Source: Bdellovibrionales bacterium RIFCSPHIGHO2_01_FULL_40_29 (GTDB lineage Bacteria; Bdellovibrionota; Bdellovibrionia; Bdellovibrionales; Bdellovibrionaceae). From it: DNA of 64,000 bases. The notes beneath the pieces are model-generated. The model saw only the letters and a list, made by a program, of their open reading frames with translations. It was not told the origin of the DNA and did not search any database. The stretch's first letter is position 1. Every line of letters starts with the position of its first letter. The stretch covers positions 62,001-126,000 of the forward strand of contig MEPU01000007.1 in NCBI GenBank assembly GCA_001771815.1, written 5' to 3'. Made by a program: the position numbers and the translations under genes. Below are positions 45,164 to 53,207 of the stretch, in pieces.

Positions 45164-45195
45164 TTTCTAGAATTTGGAATTTCCAATTCTAGAAA
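45164..45195. promoter_or_regulatory. Large inverted repeat upstream of the 56-residue gene
   Basis: TTTCTAGAATT and AATTCTAGAAA flank TGGAATTTCC, itself partly self-complementary, so up to 15 pairs can form with one bulge. A second small hairpin, GGACGA and TCGTCC, lies at 45129-45146. Both are within 115 bases of the small gene start at 45084 and could be protein-binding sites or 5' leader structures. Confidence 0.45.
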
Positions 45196-45242
45196 GGGTT
45201 CTCAAACCTGATGTGGGCCAACAAAAGTTGCGTTCGGAACAG

Positions 45243-45272
45243 TGTTACCAGCGTGTTACCATTCTGTTACCA
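45243..45272. repeat. Three TGTTACCA boxes spaced exactly 11 bases
   Basis: TGTTACCA occurs at 45243, 45254 and 45265, one per helical turn, all on the same strand (TGGTAACA on the minus strand). This phasing is typical of cooperative binding by a regulator to one face of DNA. The boxes lie between tRNA-Gln and the small minus-strand gene at 44914-45084, so they probably control that gene. Confidence 0.6.
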
Positions 45273-45395
45273 AACTTCGGAAATGCTTCGAAATATCGTG
45301 AAATACTGATCCACTCGATTTTCTAAATGAAATTAAGCCGCTACCGCGACTTTACTAAGTTTTTTTAGGTCTAAATTTTTTAGGAGGAAAATTGG

Positions 45396-45468
45396 ATGGG
45401 GTAGCAGGACTCGAACCTGCGAATGATAGAATCAAAATCTATTGCCTTACCAACTTGGCGATACCCCA
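45396..45468 (-). tRNA. tRNA-Gln (UUG anticodon)
   Basis: On the minus strand the 5' TGGGGTA pairs fully with TACCCCA at the 3' end. The anticodon stem ATAGA/TCTAT encloses the loop TTTTGAT with anticodon TTG (plus-strand 45433-45435), reading Gln. The T arm is GCAGG-TTCGAAT-CCTGC. The discriminator is T, and CCA is encoded next to it at 45393-45395. All helices are intact. Confidence 0.95.
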
Positions 45469-45539
45469 ACAGAACTTGTGAATAGAAAAATTATGAGATT
45501 TTAAGCCAAAGGGCAACAAAAAATACCTTTGAAAGAAAG

Positions 45540-45584
45540 AAAGCCCAGCCTGCTTTGCTGAAAATAGCTAGCAATCTGGGCTTT
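45540..45584 (-). terminator. Probable terminator of spoVG
   Basis: On the minus strand, AAAGCCCAG and CTGGGCTTT form nine perfect pairs around a 27-base loop, followed by a T-rich run (CTTTCTTTC). It lies about 125 bases after the spoVG stop. A second inverted repeat, GTGTTTGAT/ATCAAACAC at 45593-45646, sits between and could form a stacked structure. Confidence 0.55.
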
Positions 45585-45707
45585 GAAAGTGGGTGTTTGA
45601 TTTTAGGAAAAAATTTTCTTCGCAGGGTCTTTCCATGATCAAACACTTTTGGTCGTACATGTTGCTAAAAATCTATACATAAGTTGATTGCTTGCTGGCT
45701 TTGCCAA

Positions 45708-46031
45708 CTAGTAATCGTCTGAACCGGACATTGCAGGGGCCTTCTGGCGCTTTAAGTTGACCAAAGTTTCACCCATGCTTTTCAGCTCTTTTTCATAAGC
45801 CTCGAAAACCATATCTTCAATCATTTGTCTGGTTTCCTGATTCAGTGGATGAGCAATATCACGAAATTGTCCATCTTTGCGCTTTTTACTCGGCATGGCG
45901 ATAAAAAGACCTTGAGGACCTTGGATAACCTTAAGATCTCTGACAACAAAGCTGCCTTCGATTGTTATGGTGACATACGCTTTTAAGCGCTCTTCGTTGA
46001 CCGGGAAGATCTTAACTTCGGTGATTTTCAC
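45708..46031 (-). CDS. spoVG: SpoVG-family RNA/DNA-binding regulator
   Basis: A 107-residue SpoVG protein. The GTG at 46031 was chosen because it gives the family start MKITEVKIFPVNEERLKAYVTI and has GAGG seven bases upstream; the ATG six codons earlier is less typical. The conserved core contains FVVRDLKVIQGPQGLFIAMPSKK and then DIAHPLNQETRQMIE. SpoVG proteins bind nucleic acids and tune gene expression. They occur in spore formers, spirochaetes and Bdellovibrionota, so the gene supports the lineage assignment. It is monocistronic, with its own terminator. Confidence 0.95.
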   Translation of the reverse strand: MKITEVKIFPVNEERLKAYVTITIEGSFVVRDLKVIQGPQGLFIAMPSKKRKDGQFRDIAHPLNQETRQMIEDMVFEAYEKELKSMGETLVNLKRQKAPAMSGSDDY

Positions 46032-46079
46032 TGTCGTGCCTCGTTTCATGTTGTCGTCTTCGTGCTGTCATTCAAAATT

Positions 46080-46104
46080 ATGCGTAAGCCTAAGGCTTTC
46101 GCAT
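46080..46104 (-). terminator. Near-perfect 25-base palindrome upstream of spoVG
   Basis: ATGCG and CGCAT outside, AAGCCT and AGGCTT inside, one T/T mismatch per arm and a central A: 11 pairs. It lies between the membrane-protein gene (ends 46219) and spoVG. On the minus strand AATTTT follows, so it may terminate the upstream gene. It could also be an operator for spoVG. Confidence 0.45.
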
Positions 46105-46218
46105 ATCGTCATGTTGTTAGTGTCTTTATCGGGGACTGCTGGACTGGACTTTAGTTTGTTTAATGTTTTGCCTACATAAGTGGTGGCCGTATCACTTTGA
46201 AACGCAGGTTGAGTTTTT

Positions 46219-46689
46219 TTAACGACGCGTGGTCAGGCGCTTTATAAAAATAGAAGCCAGTGTCGCGATCAAGACACCACTAGCAACCCATTTGCCACAA
46301 GTGATCAATCCTAGCCAATCGAAATAATTTTGTTGAACCGTAGTTTTAAGGGCATAAAGAATAGCCGTGGTCTCGATCAGGTCAAAAATACCAGGTAAGA
46401 GTGTCAAGATAATCGGTATTTTTGCAAAATATTTCTTTGTGAAGAAAAATACTCCCCATGTGTAAGTCGATAAAAAAATCAAATCCAATGTGGCAATAGT
46501 TTTATAGAGTCGGAGGTCATTCTCATTGAGTGCTTTTAAAAAATTTCGTGCAGCAGCACCTGTGTAATATAGCTGAACATCTAAAATTTCTGGTAAAATC
46601 ATGACGGCTCTTAAAACAATCATCGTGATCAAAGGCACGAGTAAGACAATTAAAAAAATCGTATTCACTTTTTTTGAAGGAGTCGTCAT
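46219..46689 (-). CDS. Hypothetical membrane protein with four membrane helices
   Basis: A 156-residue integral membrane protein: helices at about 10-31, 63-82, 92-110 and 130-148. The first loop contains a soluble-looking segment, YYTGAAARNFLKALNENDLRLYKTIATLD. No family was recognised. It follows the HtrA gene by 22 bases on the same strand, so it may be co-transcribed with it. Confidence 0.7.
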   Translation of the reverse strand: MTTPSKKVNTIFLIVLLVPLITMIVLRAVMILPEILDVQLYYTGAAARNFLKALNENDLRLYKTIATLDLIFLSTYTWGVFFFTKKYFAKIPIILTLLPGIFDLIETTAILYALKTTVQQNYFDWLGLITCGKWVASGVLIATLASIFIKRLTTRR

Positions 46690-46711
46690 GATTTCTGTTT
46701 CGGACTATTCT

Positions 46712-48217
46712 TTAGCGGACTTCGACTTCGAGCATGCTGACTCCCGAAGGACGTGCGACTTTCAATGTGTTGGTCCCTTTTTTCAGATTTTTTAAAACAT
46801 CTTTCGCTGATTTGATTTCGGTTTTATTGATCTCTAAAATTAAGTCGCCAGTGCGTATACCCTGTCGGCTAGCAGCCGAGTTGCGCTCTGTTTCGATGAC
46901 AATAGGTTTATTGACTTCGGCCGTGATTTTCCATTCTTTGCGAATGTCATCCGTTAAGTCAGCAACAACAAAACCCAAATTGAACGGTGCTTTTTGTCCG
47001 GAATATTTTTTTGGTTCAGTGTAAGCCACTTGGGTTGGGCGCTCCGACGGGCGTTCGCCAATAGTGACCGTCAGTGTTTGTGGTTTTTCATTGCGAATAA
47101 TTTTGAGTTTAACTTTTTTTCCGGGTTCGATATCAGAAATAGTATCGACCAAATCTGTTGAGTGTTTAATTTTTTTTCCATCGACTTCGGTGATCACATC
47201 ATAAATTTTAAGACCACCTTTTCGGCCAGGACCATCGCCAATTCCCATAACTACGGAACCGCGGTGTTCATCCAAACCCAAGTAGCTGGCGGCTTGATCA
47301 TCCAGATCGCCAGGATTGATTCCTAGGAAACCTTTGCGGATGCTGCCTCGTTGTTCTAATTGCGGAATGATGGTTTTAACCTCATCAATAGGAATTGCAA
47401 AACCAATCCCTTGAGCACGGGCATCAATGGCGGAATTCACACCGATGACTTGTCCTTTGCTGTTGACTAGTGGACCACCTGAATTTCCAGGGTTGATGCT
47501 GGCATCGGTTTGTAATAGTGGGATTTTATTTATTTCTTCAATAGCACGACCTTTTGAAGAAATAATTCCTTTGGTCATAGAGTGTCCATGACCATACGGA
47601 TTTCCAAAAGCGGCCACCCATTCACCAACTTCAACATCAGCGCTAGATCCAAGGCTGGCTACAACTAATTTTTCTTTAGGCACAATTTTAATCAAAGCAA
47701 TATCTGTTCGCAGATCACTACCGATCACAGTGGCCTTATAGGGTTTTGAATCACCTTCAGACACCTGCACTTCAATCAGATCAGCCCCTTGAATCACATG
47801 ATTATTGGTGATGATCAATCCGTCTTCGCGAATAATGAATCCTGTTCCTAGGCCCATGCGTTGAGGTTTTCCCGGTGTAAAGTCCGGAGCCATCTTTCGG
47901 CCATAAAATTGTTCTAGCATTTCTAGCATGGGGTCGCGTTGATATCCTTGACGTCCTTGTGGAATGACGGAAGTCGAAATATTCACAACAGCTGGATTAA
48001 CGGCCTTAGCCAGTTCAACAAATAAATTGGCTGGCAGTGGATCGGAAAGTTTCAAAGTCGGAAGAGTCTTTGTTAAATTGGAGGCCGTGTTTGTGGTTGT
48101 TGGCACCTTGTTTTGCGCATCACTATCAGGCGCGCCAAAAAAACACGACACCAGGACAAAAGTAAATGCGATGGGTAGAGTTAAAGATAGTTTTCGAGTG
48201 AACCATTTTTTCATCAT
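46712..48217 (-). CDS. HtrA/DegP-type serine protease, likely lipoprotein
   Basis: A 501-residue periplasmic protease. The N-terminus MMKKWFTRKLSLTLPIAFTF has a lipobox-like VLVSC (Cys25), so membrane attachment by lipid is possible. The trypsin-like domain has the full triad: His140 in TNNHV, Asp172 in DLRTDIAL and Ser246 in GNSGGP. Two PDZ domains follow (about 285-370 and 410-495; KKIKHSTDLVDTISDI and ILEINKTEIKSAKDVL). It degrades or refolds misfolded envelope proteins. The ATG at 48217 follows AAAGGGTTTCTC. It is near the Bat operon but transcribed the other way. Confidence 0.95.
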   Translation of the reverse strand: MMKKWFTRKLSLTLPIAFTFVLVSCFFGAPDSDAQNKVPTTTNTASNLTKTLPTLKLSDPLPANLFVELAKAVNPAVVNISTSVIPQGRQGYQRDPMLEMLEQFYGRKMAPDFTPGKPQRMGLGTGFIIREDGLIITNNHVIQGADLIEVQVSEGDSKPYKATVIGSDLRTDIALIKIVPKEKLVVASLGSSADVEVGEWVAAFGNPYGHGHSMTKGIISSKGRAIEEINKIPLLQTDASINPGNSGGPLVNSKGQVIGVNSAIDARAQGIGFAIPIDEVKTIIPQLEQRGSIRKGFLGINPGDLDDQAASYLGLDEHRGSVVMGIGDGPGRKGGLKIYDVITEVDGKKIKHSTDLVDTISDIEPGKKVKLKIIRNEKPQTLTVTIGERPSERPTQVAYTEPKKYSGQKAPFNLGFVVADLTDDIRKEWKITAEVNKPIVIETERNSAASRQGIRTGDLILEINKTEIKSAKDVLKNLKKGTNTLKVARPSGVSMLEVEVR

Positions 48218-48269
48218 GAGAAACCCTTTCACAGAAAGTTTTATGAGTTTACCAGAAATAAGAGTCCGA

Positions 48270-48554
48270 TTATTTCATCTGCAAGAACTTCATTTGTAAA
48301 TCTTGAAGTATATGTGTCAAAAGGTCTTGTTCTTCTGCAGTTAAATTAGTTTTCGTTTTTTCCTTGAGGATAGCGAGCAAATCAATATTAAAACGGGCCA
48401 CGTTTTTGTCGGGTTGCATTTTTCCAGTATGAGGATCTGGCGATAAGCCCAGGGACATCAAAGCGCTGGAGGCAATGGACATGATCAGCATAGAAAAAGA
48501 AGCCTCTAATTTTTCATGTCCAGTTTGTGGAGAATTTTCATTGGGTGTGTTCAT
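48270..48554 (-). CDS. DUF1844 domain protein
   Basis: A 94-residue protein of the DUF1844 family. The pattern is LEASFSMLIMSIASSALMSLGLSPDPHTGKMQPDKNVARFNIDLLAILKEKTKTNLT, then helices with conserved Leu. The family is small, of unknown function, and often near envelope genes in delta-proteobacteria. It lies between the HtrA gene and the peptidase-like gene on the same strand. Confidence 0.87.
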   Translation of the reverse strand: MNTPNENSPQTGHEKLEASFSMLIMSIASSALMSLGLSPDPHTGKMQPDKNVARFNIDLLAILKEKTKTNLTAEEQDLLTHILQDLQMKFLQMK

Positions 48555-48577
48555 AGTGTTGACCTCGTTGTTAAGTT

Positions 48578-49339
48578 TTACGGCACAAAACCCATCACTG
48601 TTAAAAAACGTGTTCGGAGACGGGGTTGGCCATAGTTTTTAAGAAATGAATGCTTGCGTGATGTGAGAACCGAGAAATACTCCGCTCCGTGTAATTTTTG
48701 AGAGGAGTGAAATTTAAAATCATGCAACTTCTTTAAAAAGTAACCAAACTCATAACTTGAAGCATGGCTATTTTGCAAACTCATCAAATCAGATTGCAAG
48801 TAGTATTGCGGTGATCTGAATAGGGTGGCCACTAAACTGATAATGGGTGAAAATAAAAATTGTAAATGTAAAAATCCCATTTCAAAAACTGAAAATAGTC
48901 GGGGCCGAAACGTGGGGTGCATTTTTAAATGTGAAAGCAAAAAATGGGCAAGAATTTTTTTTTCATTTTCAGTCAAATGCTCAAGCAAAGATTCATGAAT
49001 CACGATAAAACCTTTGTTGGGATAATCTTTCCAGACTAGTGGTGGGGTATTGTCTTTTGCAAAAAACAAGTGCAAGTCCATGTGCTGACCACCCGTATAC
49101 TGAATATTCAAGGTGTTGAGTAATTTCACAAATCCTGTGGGGTCTGATCCCAGCTGTTCTTTGTATGAGAGCTGGTTTTTAAACAGCAATACGCCTCGAT
49201 GCAGAATAATATAAATTAAAAAGAGGCTGAATAAAAAACTCAAAAATAGGCCCAAGCGGCCGCGCAGCTGAAAACCAATAACTAATAATGTGATCGTCAG
49301 GGTAACAAAAAATACCCAGACTTGAGTCAAGGTTCGCAT
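48578..49339 (-). CDS. M48-peptidase-like membrane protein, apparently inactive
   Basis: A 253-residue protein with an N-terminal pair of membrane helices (TQVWVFFVTLTITLLVIGF and LFLSFLFSLFLIYIIL). The central part aligns in outline with HtpX-type M48 peptidases: FIVIHESLLEHLTENEKKILAH, then a position where HExxH is expected reads HFLLSH. The Glu is missing and the spacing is one residue longer, so zinc-protease activity is unlikely. Another hydrophobic region follows (LHLQFLFSPIISLVATLF). It diverges from the MoxR gene 83 bases away. The family link is an inference from layout and motif remnants. Confidence 0.6.
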   Translation of the reverse strand: MRTLTQVWVFFVTLTITLLVIGFQLRGRLGLFLSFLFSLFLIYIILHRGVLLFKNQLSYKEQLGSDPTGFVKLLNTLNIQYTGGQHMDLHLFFAKDNTPPLVWKDYPNKGFIVIHESLLEHLTENEKKILAHFLLSHLKMHPTFRPRLFSVFEMGFLHLQFLFSPIISLVATLFRSPQYYLQSDLMSLQNSHASSYEFGYFLKKLHDFKFHSSQKLHGAEYFSVLTSRKHSFLKNYGQPRLRTRFLTVMGFVP

Positions 49340-49421
49340 AGCCTCTTATTTTGCATTTAGATTATATTGAAATCAAGACAGGTTGTGACACAATAATCAG
49401 ATCTTAAATATGGAGAAATAC

Positions 49422-50417
49422 ATGGCAGAAAACGATTTTCTAGCTTTGAACCAAGCCGTCAAAGACCAGAGCCTTTTTGTAACCCAAATGATGAATGAAA
49501 TGAGCAAAATGATTGTCGGTCAGCGGGAAATGATCGAGGGCATGACCATGGGGCTATTGACCGGGGGCCATATCCTGCTTGAGGGCGTTCCAGGGCTTGC
49601 GAAAACATTAACAATTTCAACCATGGCTCAAACGATTTCATTGCAGTTTCAACGGATCCAGTTCACTCCGGATCTTTTGCCGACAGATTTGATTGGTACC
49701 ATGATCTTTAATCCCAAATCAGGAGAATTCACGGCCAAGAAAGGTCCGGTATTTTCCAATATTGTTTTGGCGGATGAGATCAATCGAGCACCAGCAAAAG
49801 TTCAATCAGCTCTGTTGGAAGCCATGGCCGAGAAACAAGTCACCATTGGCGATCAATCGTATAAATTGGATAGTCCATTTCTGGTTTTAGCGACACAGAA
49901 TCCCCTGGAGCAAGAAGGCACTTATCCATTGCCTGAAGCGCAAATGGATCGATTCATGTTTAAAATCAATGTTTCTTATCCCAGCAAATCCGAAGAGCTT
50001 GAAATTATTTCTCGGATGGGCTCATTAGAAAAGCCGCAAATTCAGACGGTGATTTCAAAAGAACAACTTTTGAAAACGATTTCGATTGTGGATCAAATTT
50101 ATGTCGATCAAAAAGTAAAGAATTACATTGTGGATTTAATTATGGCCTCTCGCGAACCCAAATTGTATGGCTTGGGTCGTTTAGAAAAATTGATTGCTGT
50201 GGGCGGATCACCGCGCGCTAGTTTGAGTTTAATTCGCGCTTCAAAAGCACATGCTTTTATTCGTGGTCGTGGTTTTGTGACAGTCGAAGACATCAAAGCG
50301 ATTATTTACAAAGTGTTGCGGCACCGATTGATATTAACTTATGAGGCCGAAGCAGAAGGTTTAAAACAAGACGATATCATTAAGGAAATCATTTCAGCGA
50401 TTGAAGTGACGGCTTAA
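49422..50417 (+). CDS. MoxR-family AAA+ ATPase
   Basis: A 331-residue ATPase. The start at 49422 follows TGGAGAAATAC; an ATG four codons earlier overlaps that site. Walker A is EGVPGLAKT, Walker B VLADEINRAPAKVQSALLEAM, sensor 1 LATQNPLEQEGTYPLPEAQMDRF, and the C-terminal lid ends in YEAEAEGL. MoxR ATPases act as chaperones that load or switch von Willebrand A proteins and are usually encoded with DUF58 and Bat genes, as here. It is the first gene of a seven-gene operon. Confidence 0.94.
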   Translation: MAENDFLALNQAVKDQSLFVTQMMNEMSKMIVGQREMIEGMTMGLLTGGHILLEGVPGLAKTLTISTMAQTISLQFQRIQFTPDLLPTDLIGTMIFNPKSGEFTAKKGPVFSNIVLADEINRAPAKVQSALLEAMAEKQVTIGDQSYKLDSPFLVLATQNPLEQEGTYPLPEAQMDRFMFKINVSYPSKSEELEIISRMGSLEKPQIQTVISKEQLLKTISIVDQIYVDQKVKNYIVDLIMASREPKLYGLGRLEKLIAVGGSPRASLSLIRASKAHAFIRGRGFVTVEDIKAIIYKVLRHRLILTYEAEAEGLKQDDIIKEIISAIEVTA

Positions 50418-50448
50418 TTTTTTTGAATTCAGTTCAGAAGGATGTTGA

Positions 50449-51324
50449 ATGACCGTTCCTGCGGAAATTCTAAAAAAGGTAAAACGTGTCGAAATCGACA
50501 CGCGAAAGCTGGTGAATAATATATTCTCTGGCGAGTATCACACAGCCTTCAAAGGGCAAGGGATGACTTTTTCTGATTTTCGCGAGTACGTTGCTGGTGA
50601 TGATGTGCGTGCCATTTCTTGGGCACTCACCGCGCGAGCTGGCAAACCCTATATCAAAACATTTGAAGAAGAACGCGAGCTAACGATCATGTTGTGTGTG
50701 GATGTCAGTGGTTCGCAAGATTTTGGTTCCAAGACTTACTTAAAAGGTGAAACCTTGACTTATGTTGCGGCGACATTGGCTTTTAGTGCTATTAAAAACA
50801 ATGACCAAGTGGGATTGGTTCTTTTTTCAGACGAAGTGGAATTGTATATTCCAGCAAAAAAAGGCCGCGCACAAGTTTTTCGGATTCTGCGAGAGCTTCT
50901 TTATTTTAAGCCTAAAAAAAGTAAAACTAAAATTTCAGTAGGACTTGATTTTTTACGTGGAATTTTAAAAAAGCGCGCCACGATTTTTTTACTGAGTGAT
51001 TTTCAAGATCAAAATTATGATGCTTCATTAAAACTATTGGAACGCAAACATGAAGTCATTGCTGGCCTTGTTCAGGATGAAGCCGAGTTTAATTTTCCGG
51101 ATGTGGGTTTGATCGAATTGCAAGACTCCGAAACCGGAGAAACGTTGATGTTGGATTCGTCGAATCCGGCCTTTCGCGAACAAATGAAGACCCGATTCAA
51201 CAAAGATTTTGAATCATTTCAAAAAAATCTTAAAAAAGCAGGTGTGGATTCATTTCGTTTTGAAGCCAATGATGATTACCACAAAGCGCTTCTGGCATTT
51301 TTTAAACGCAAAAGGACCAAGTAA
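50449..51324 (+). CDS. DUF58 von Willebrand A-like protein
   Basis: A 291-residue protein. The N-terminal DUF58 motif reads HTAFKGQGMTFSDFREYVAGDDVRAISWALTARAGKPYIKTFEEERE. A vWA domain follows with the MIDAS motif DVSGSQDFG, then ATLAFSAIKNNDQVGLVLFSDE. This is the cytoplasmic partner of MoxR in Bat operons. It starts 31 bases after the MoxR stop with AAGGATG upstream. Confidence 0.93.
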   Translation: MTVPAEILKKVKRVEIDTRKLVNNIFSGEYHTAFKGQGMTFSDFREYVAGDDVRAISWALTARAGKPYIKTFEEERELTIMLCVDVSGSQDFGSKTYLKGETLTYVAATLAFSAIKNNDQVGLVLFSDEVELYIPAKKGRAQVFRILRELLYFKPKKSKTKISVGLDFLRGILKKRATIFLLSDFQDQNYDASLKLLERKHEVIAGLVQDEAEFNFPDVGLIELQDSETGETLMLDSSNPAFREQMKTRFNKDFESFQKNLKKAGVDSFRFEANDDYHKALLAFFKRKRTK

Positions 51325-51327
51325 ATC

Positions 51328-52161
51328 ATGGCTCTGGCGTGTGTTCGACAAATTCCACAGGTTAAAGGACTTAAAGACCAAGAAATCACAGTTGGTCGGC
51401 ATGTTTTTATAGAATGTACTGGTGATTGGGATCGTGCTTTTAAATTTGAATCTGCCTCAATAAAGTCCGATGAACAAAATAAATTGAAAGTCAAAGTGAT
51501 CAAAGCTGAAGCTCGTTCGGCAACAATTTTTGACGTGGATTTGGTTTTTTACTCTGCAGGTGAATTCAAATTTCCGGATATGATTTTAACCGATGGCGTG
51601 ATTGAACTTTCATTGGGTGAGCAAAACCTGACAGTGCAAACTGTGGTTAAGCCCACTGAAGATGGCAAACCTCCGGAACCATTTGGACCAGTTGTGCCGA
51701 TGCCATTGGCTTGGCCGATGGCCTACACTCTTATAGGTGTAACTGTGTTGGTGTTGATGGTGGGGCTGGCAGTCTATTCTTTGCGCCGGCGTTATCGTTA
51801 TCGCCAATTGATAGCAAAATTGAAGGACTATGAATCTTCGATGGACCCGGATTTGCAATTTTATAAAGCGATTCGTAAATCCGAGCCGACGGGAATGCCA
51901 CTGAAAGATTTAAATCAAGCATTTAGGATGTATGTGCTTCGTCGATTTCAAATTCCGATGTTTGATTTGAAGCCAGCATCAGTTATTCGATTTTTTAAAA
52001 AAACTCATCCGTGGCTTAAAAAAGAACGTCTTGAATTGAAGAAAATTCTTGAGGACTTCGCGGTGGCTAAAGACGCTGGTGACGATAAAAAACTTTTACT
52101 ACAAAAGATTTATCATTTTGTAGATCGCGCCGAAGAGTTATTAAAAAAGGGAAGCCTATGA
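51328..52161 (+). CDS. Single-pass membrane protein of the Bat operon
   Basis: A 277-residue protein. The N-terminal part (1-125) is beta-rich and carries no classical signal peptide. One membrane helix is at about 131-150 (AYTLIGVTVLVLMVGLAVYSL). The C-terminal part is basic and helical, with FRMYVLRRFQIPMFDLKPASVIRF, similar in layout to DUF4381-type proteins of Bat operons. The following vWA gene overlaps its stop by four bases. It probably helps assemble the membrane complex; the exact role is unknown. Confidence 0.75.
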   Translation: MALACVRQIPQVKGLKDQEITVGRHVFIECTGDWDRAFKFESASIKSDEQNKLKVKVIKAEARSATIFDVDLVFYSAGEFKFPDMILTDGVIELSLGEQNLTVQTVVKPTEDGKPPEPFGPVVPMPLAWPMAYTLIGVTVLVLMVGLAVYSLRRRYRYRQLIAKLKDYESSMDPDLQFYKAIRKSEPTGMPLKDLNQAFRMYVLRRFQIPMFDLKPASVIRFFKKTHPWLKKERLELKKILEDFAVAKDAGDDKKLLLQKIYHFVDRAEELLKKGSL

Positions 52162-53207
52162 GTTCCTTTTTAAAATCTTGGAGTTCACTGGATAGTTATT
52201 TGTGGGGACAACCTTGGTTCTTACTGCTTATTTTACCTTGGATGGGGTTGGTCTATTATCTTTTAGTTTATAACAAACGCCAATCGTCAACGCTGCAGAT
52301 GAGTTCTTTGATTTCATTTAAATCTTGGGCTGGGCGTGGGCGTGTGTTTTTTGTTAAGTTGAACCGCTTTGTCATGCTGTTGTCATTGTTGTTGCTGATT
52401 TTAGCATTGGCGCGACCACAGCGTTCAGATTCTAAGGTCAAACGCAATATCGAAGGTTTAGATATTGTGGTTGTCTTGGATATTTCAGATTCAATGTTGA
52501 TCGAAGACATGAAACCTTTTAATCGGATGGAATCAGCCAAGGACACCTTAAATAAATTTGTCAAAATGCGTTCATCGGATCGTATCGGAGTCGTTATTTT
52601 TGCAGGGGAAGCCTTTACGTTGGTTCCGCCGACTTTGGATTATGATTTGATTATGGAGCGTGTTTCAAAAATCACCACCGCCGCCAGAGCGCGAATTAAG
52701 GATGGAACAGCAATTGGTGTGGGGATTGCCAGTGGCGCTGCTCGATTGAAAGATTCTCAGGCCAAATCTCGGGTGATGATTTTTATGACGGACGGTGAAA
52801 ACAATTCTGGTACGATTGATCCTGAAACGGGTTTAGAAATTGCTAAGGGTTACGGAATTAAAATTTATTCGATTGGAGTTGGGCGCAGTGGTCCTACAAA
52901 AATCCCAGTGGTCACGCAGGATATGTTTGGTAATCCTGTGAAAAGGTATCAACCGTTTGAAAGTACGGTGAATGACGAATTATTGGCTCGTATGGCTTCG
53001 GAAACGGGCGGCAAGTATTTTCGTGCCACGAAGGAAGATTCTTTGACCGGGGTTTTTAATGAAATCAATACTCTGGAAACCACAAAAATCGAAGACAACA
53101 AGTATGTTCAGTACCAAGAGTATTTTCATATCTTTGCCACAGCGGGATTATTTTTATTTTTACTATCACAGCTGTTGAGTTTAACGTGGTTACGGGTGGG
53201 TCCATAG
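52158..53207 (+). CDS. BatA-like von Willebrand A membrane protein
   Basis: A 349-residue protein with two N-terminal membrane helices (LILPWMGLVYYLLV and FVMLLSLLLLILALARP), a vWA domain (about 90-310) and a C-terminal helix. The MIDAS motif is DISDSM, with the Thr at GTAIGVG and MTDGEN as a second site. The typical BatA pattern VLDISDSMLIEDMKPFNRM is present. It would display the vWA domain on the periplasmic face under control of MoxR. The next gene begins directly after its stop. Confidence 0.92.
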   Translation: MSSFLKSWSSLDSYLWGQPWFLLLILPWMGLVYYLLVYNKRQSSTLQMSSLISFKSWAGRGRVFFVKLNRFVMLLSLLLLILALARPQRSDSKVKRNIEGLDIVVVLDISDSMLIEDMKPFNRMESAKDTLNKFVKMRSSDRIGVVIFAGEAFTLVPPTLDYDLIMERVSKITTAARARIKDGTAIGVGIASGAARLKDSQAKSRVMIFMTDGENNSGTIDPETGLEIAKGYGIKIYSIGVGRSGPTKIPVVTQDMFGNPVKRYQPFESTVNDELLARMASETGGKYFRATKEDSLTGVFNEINTLETTKIEDNKYVQYQEYFHIFATAGLFLFLLSQLLSLTWLRVGP

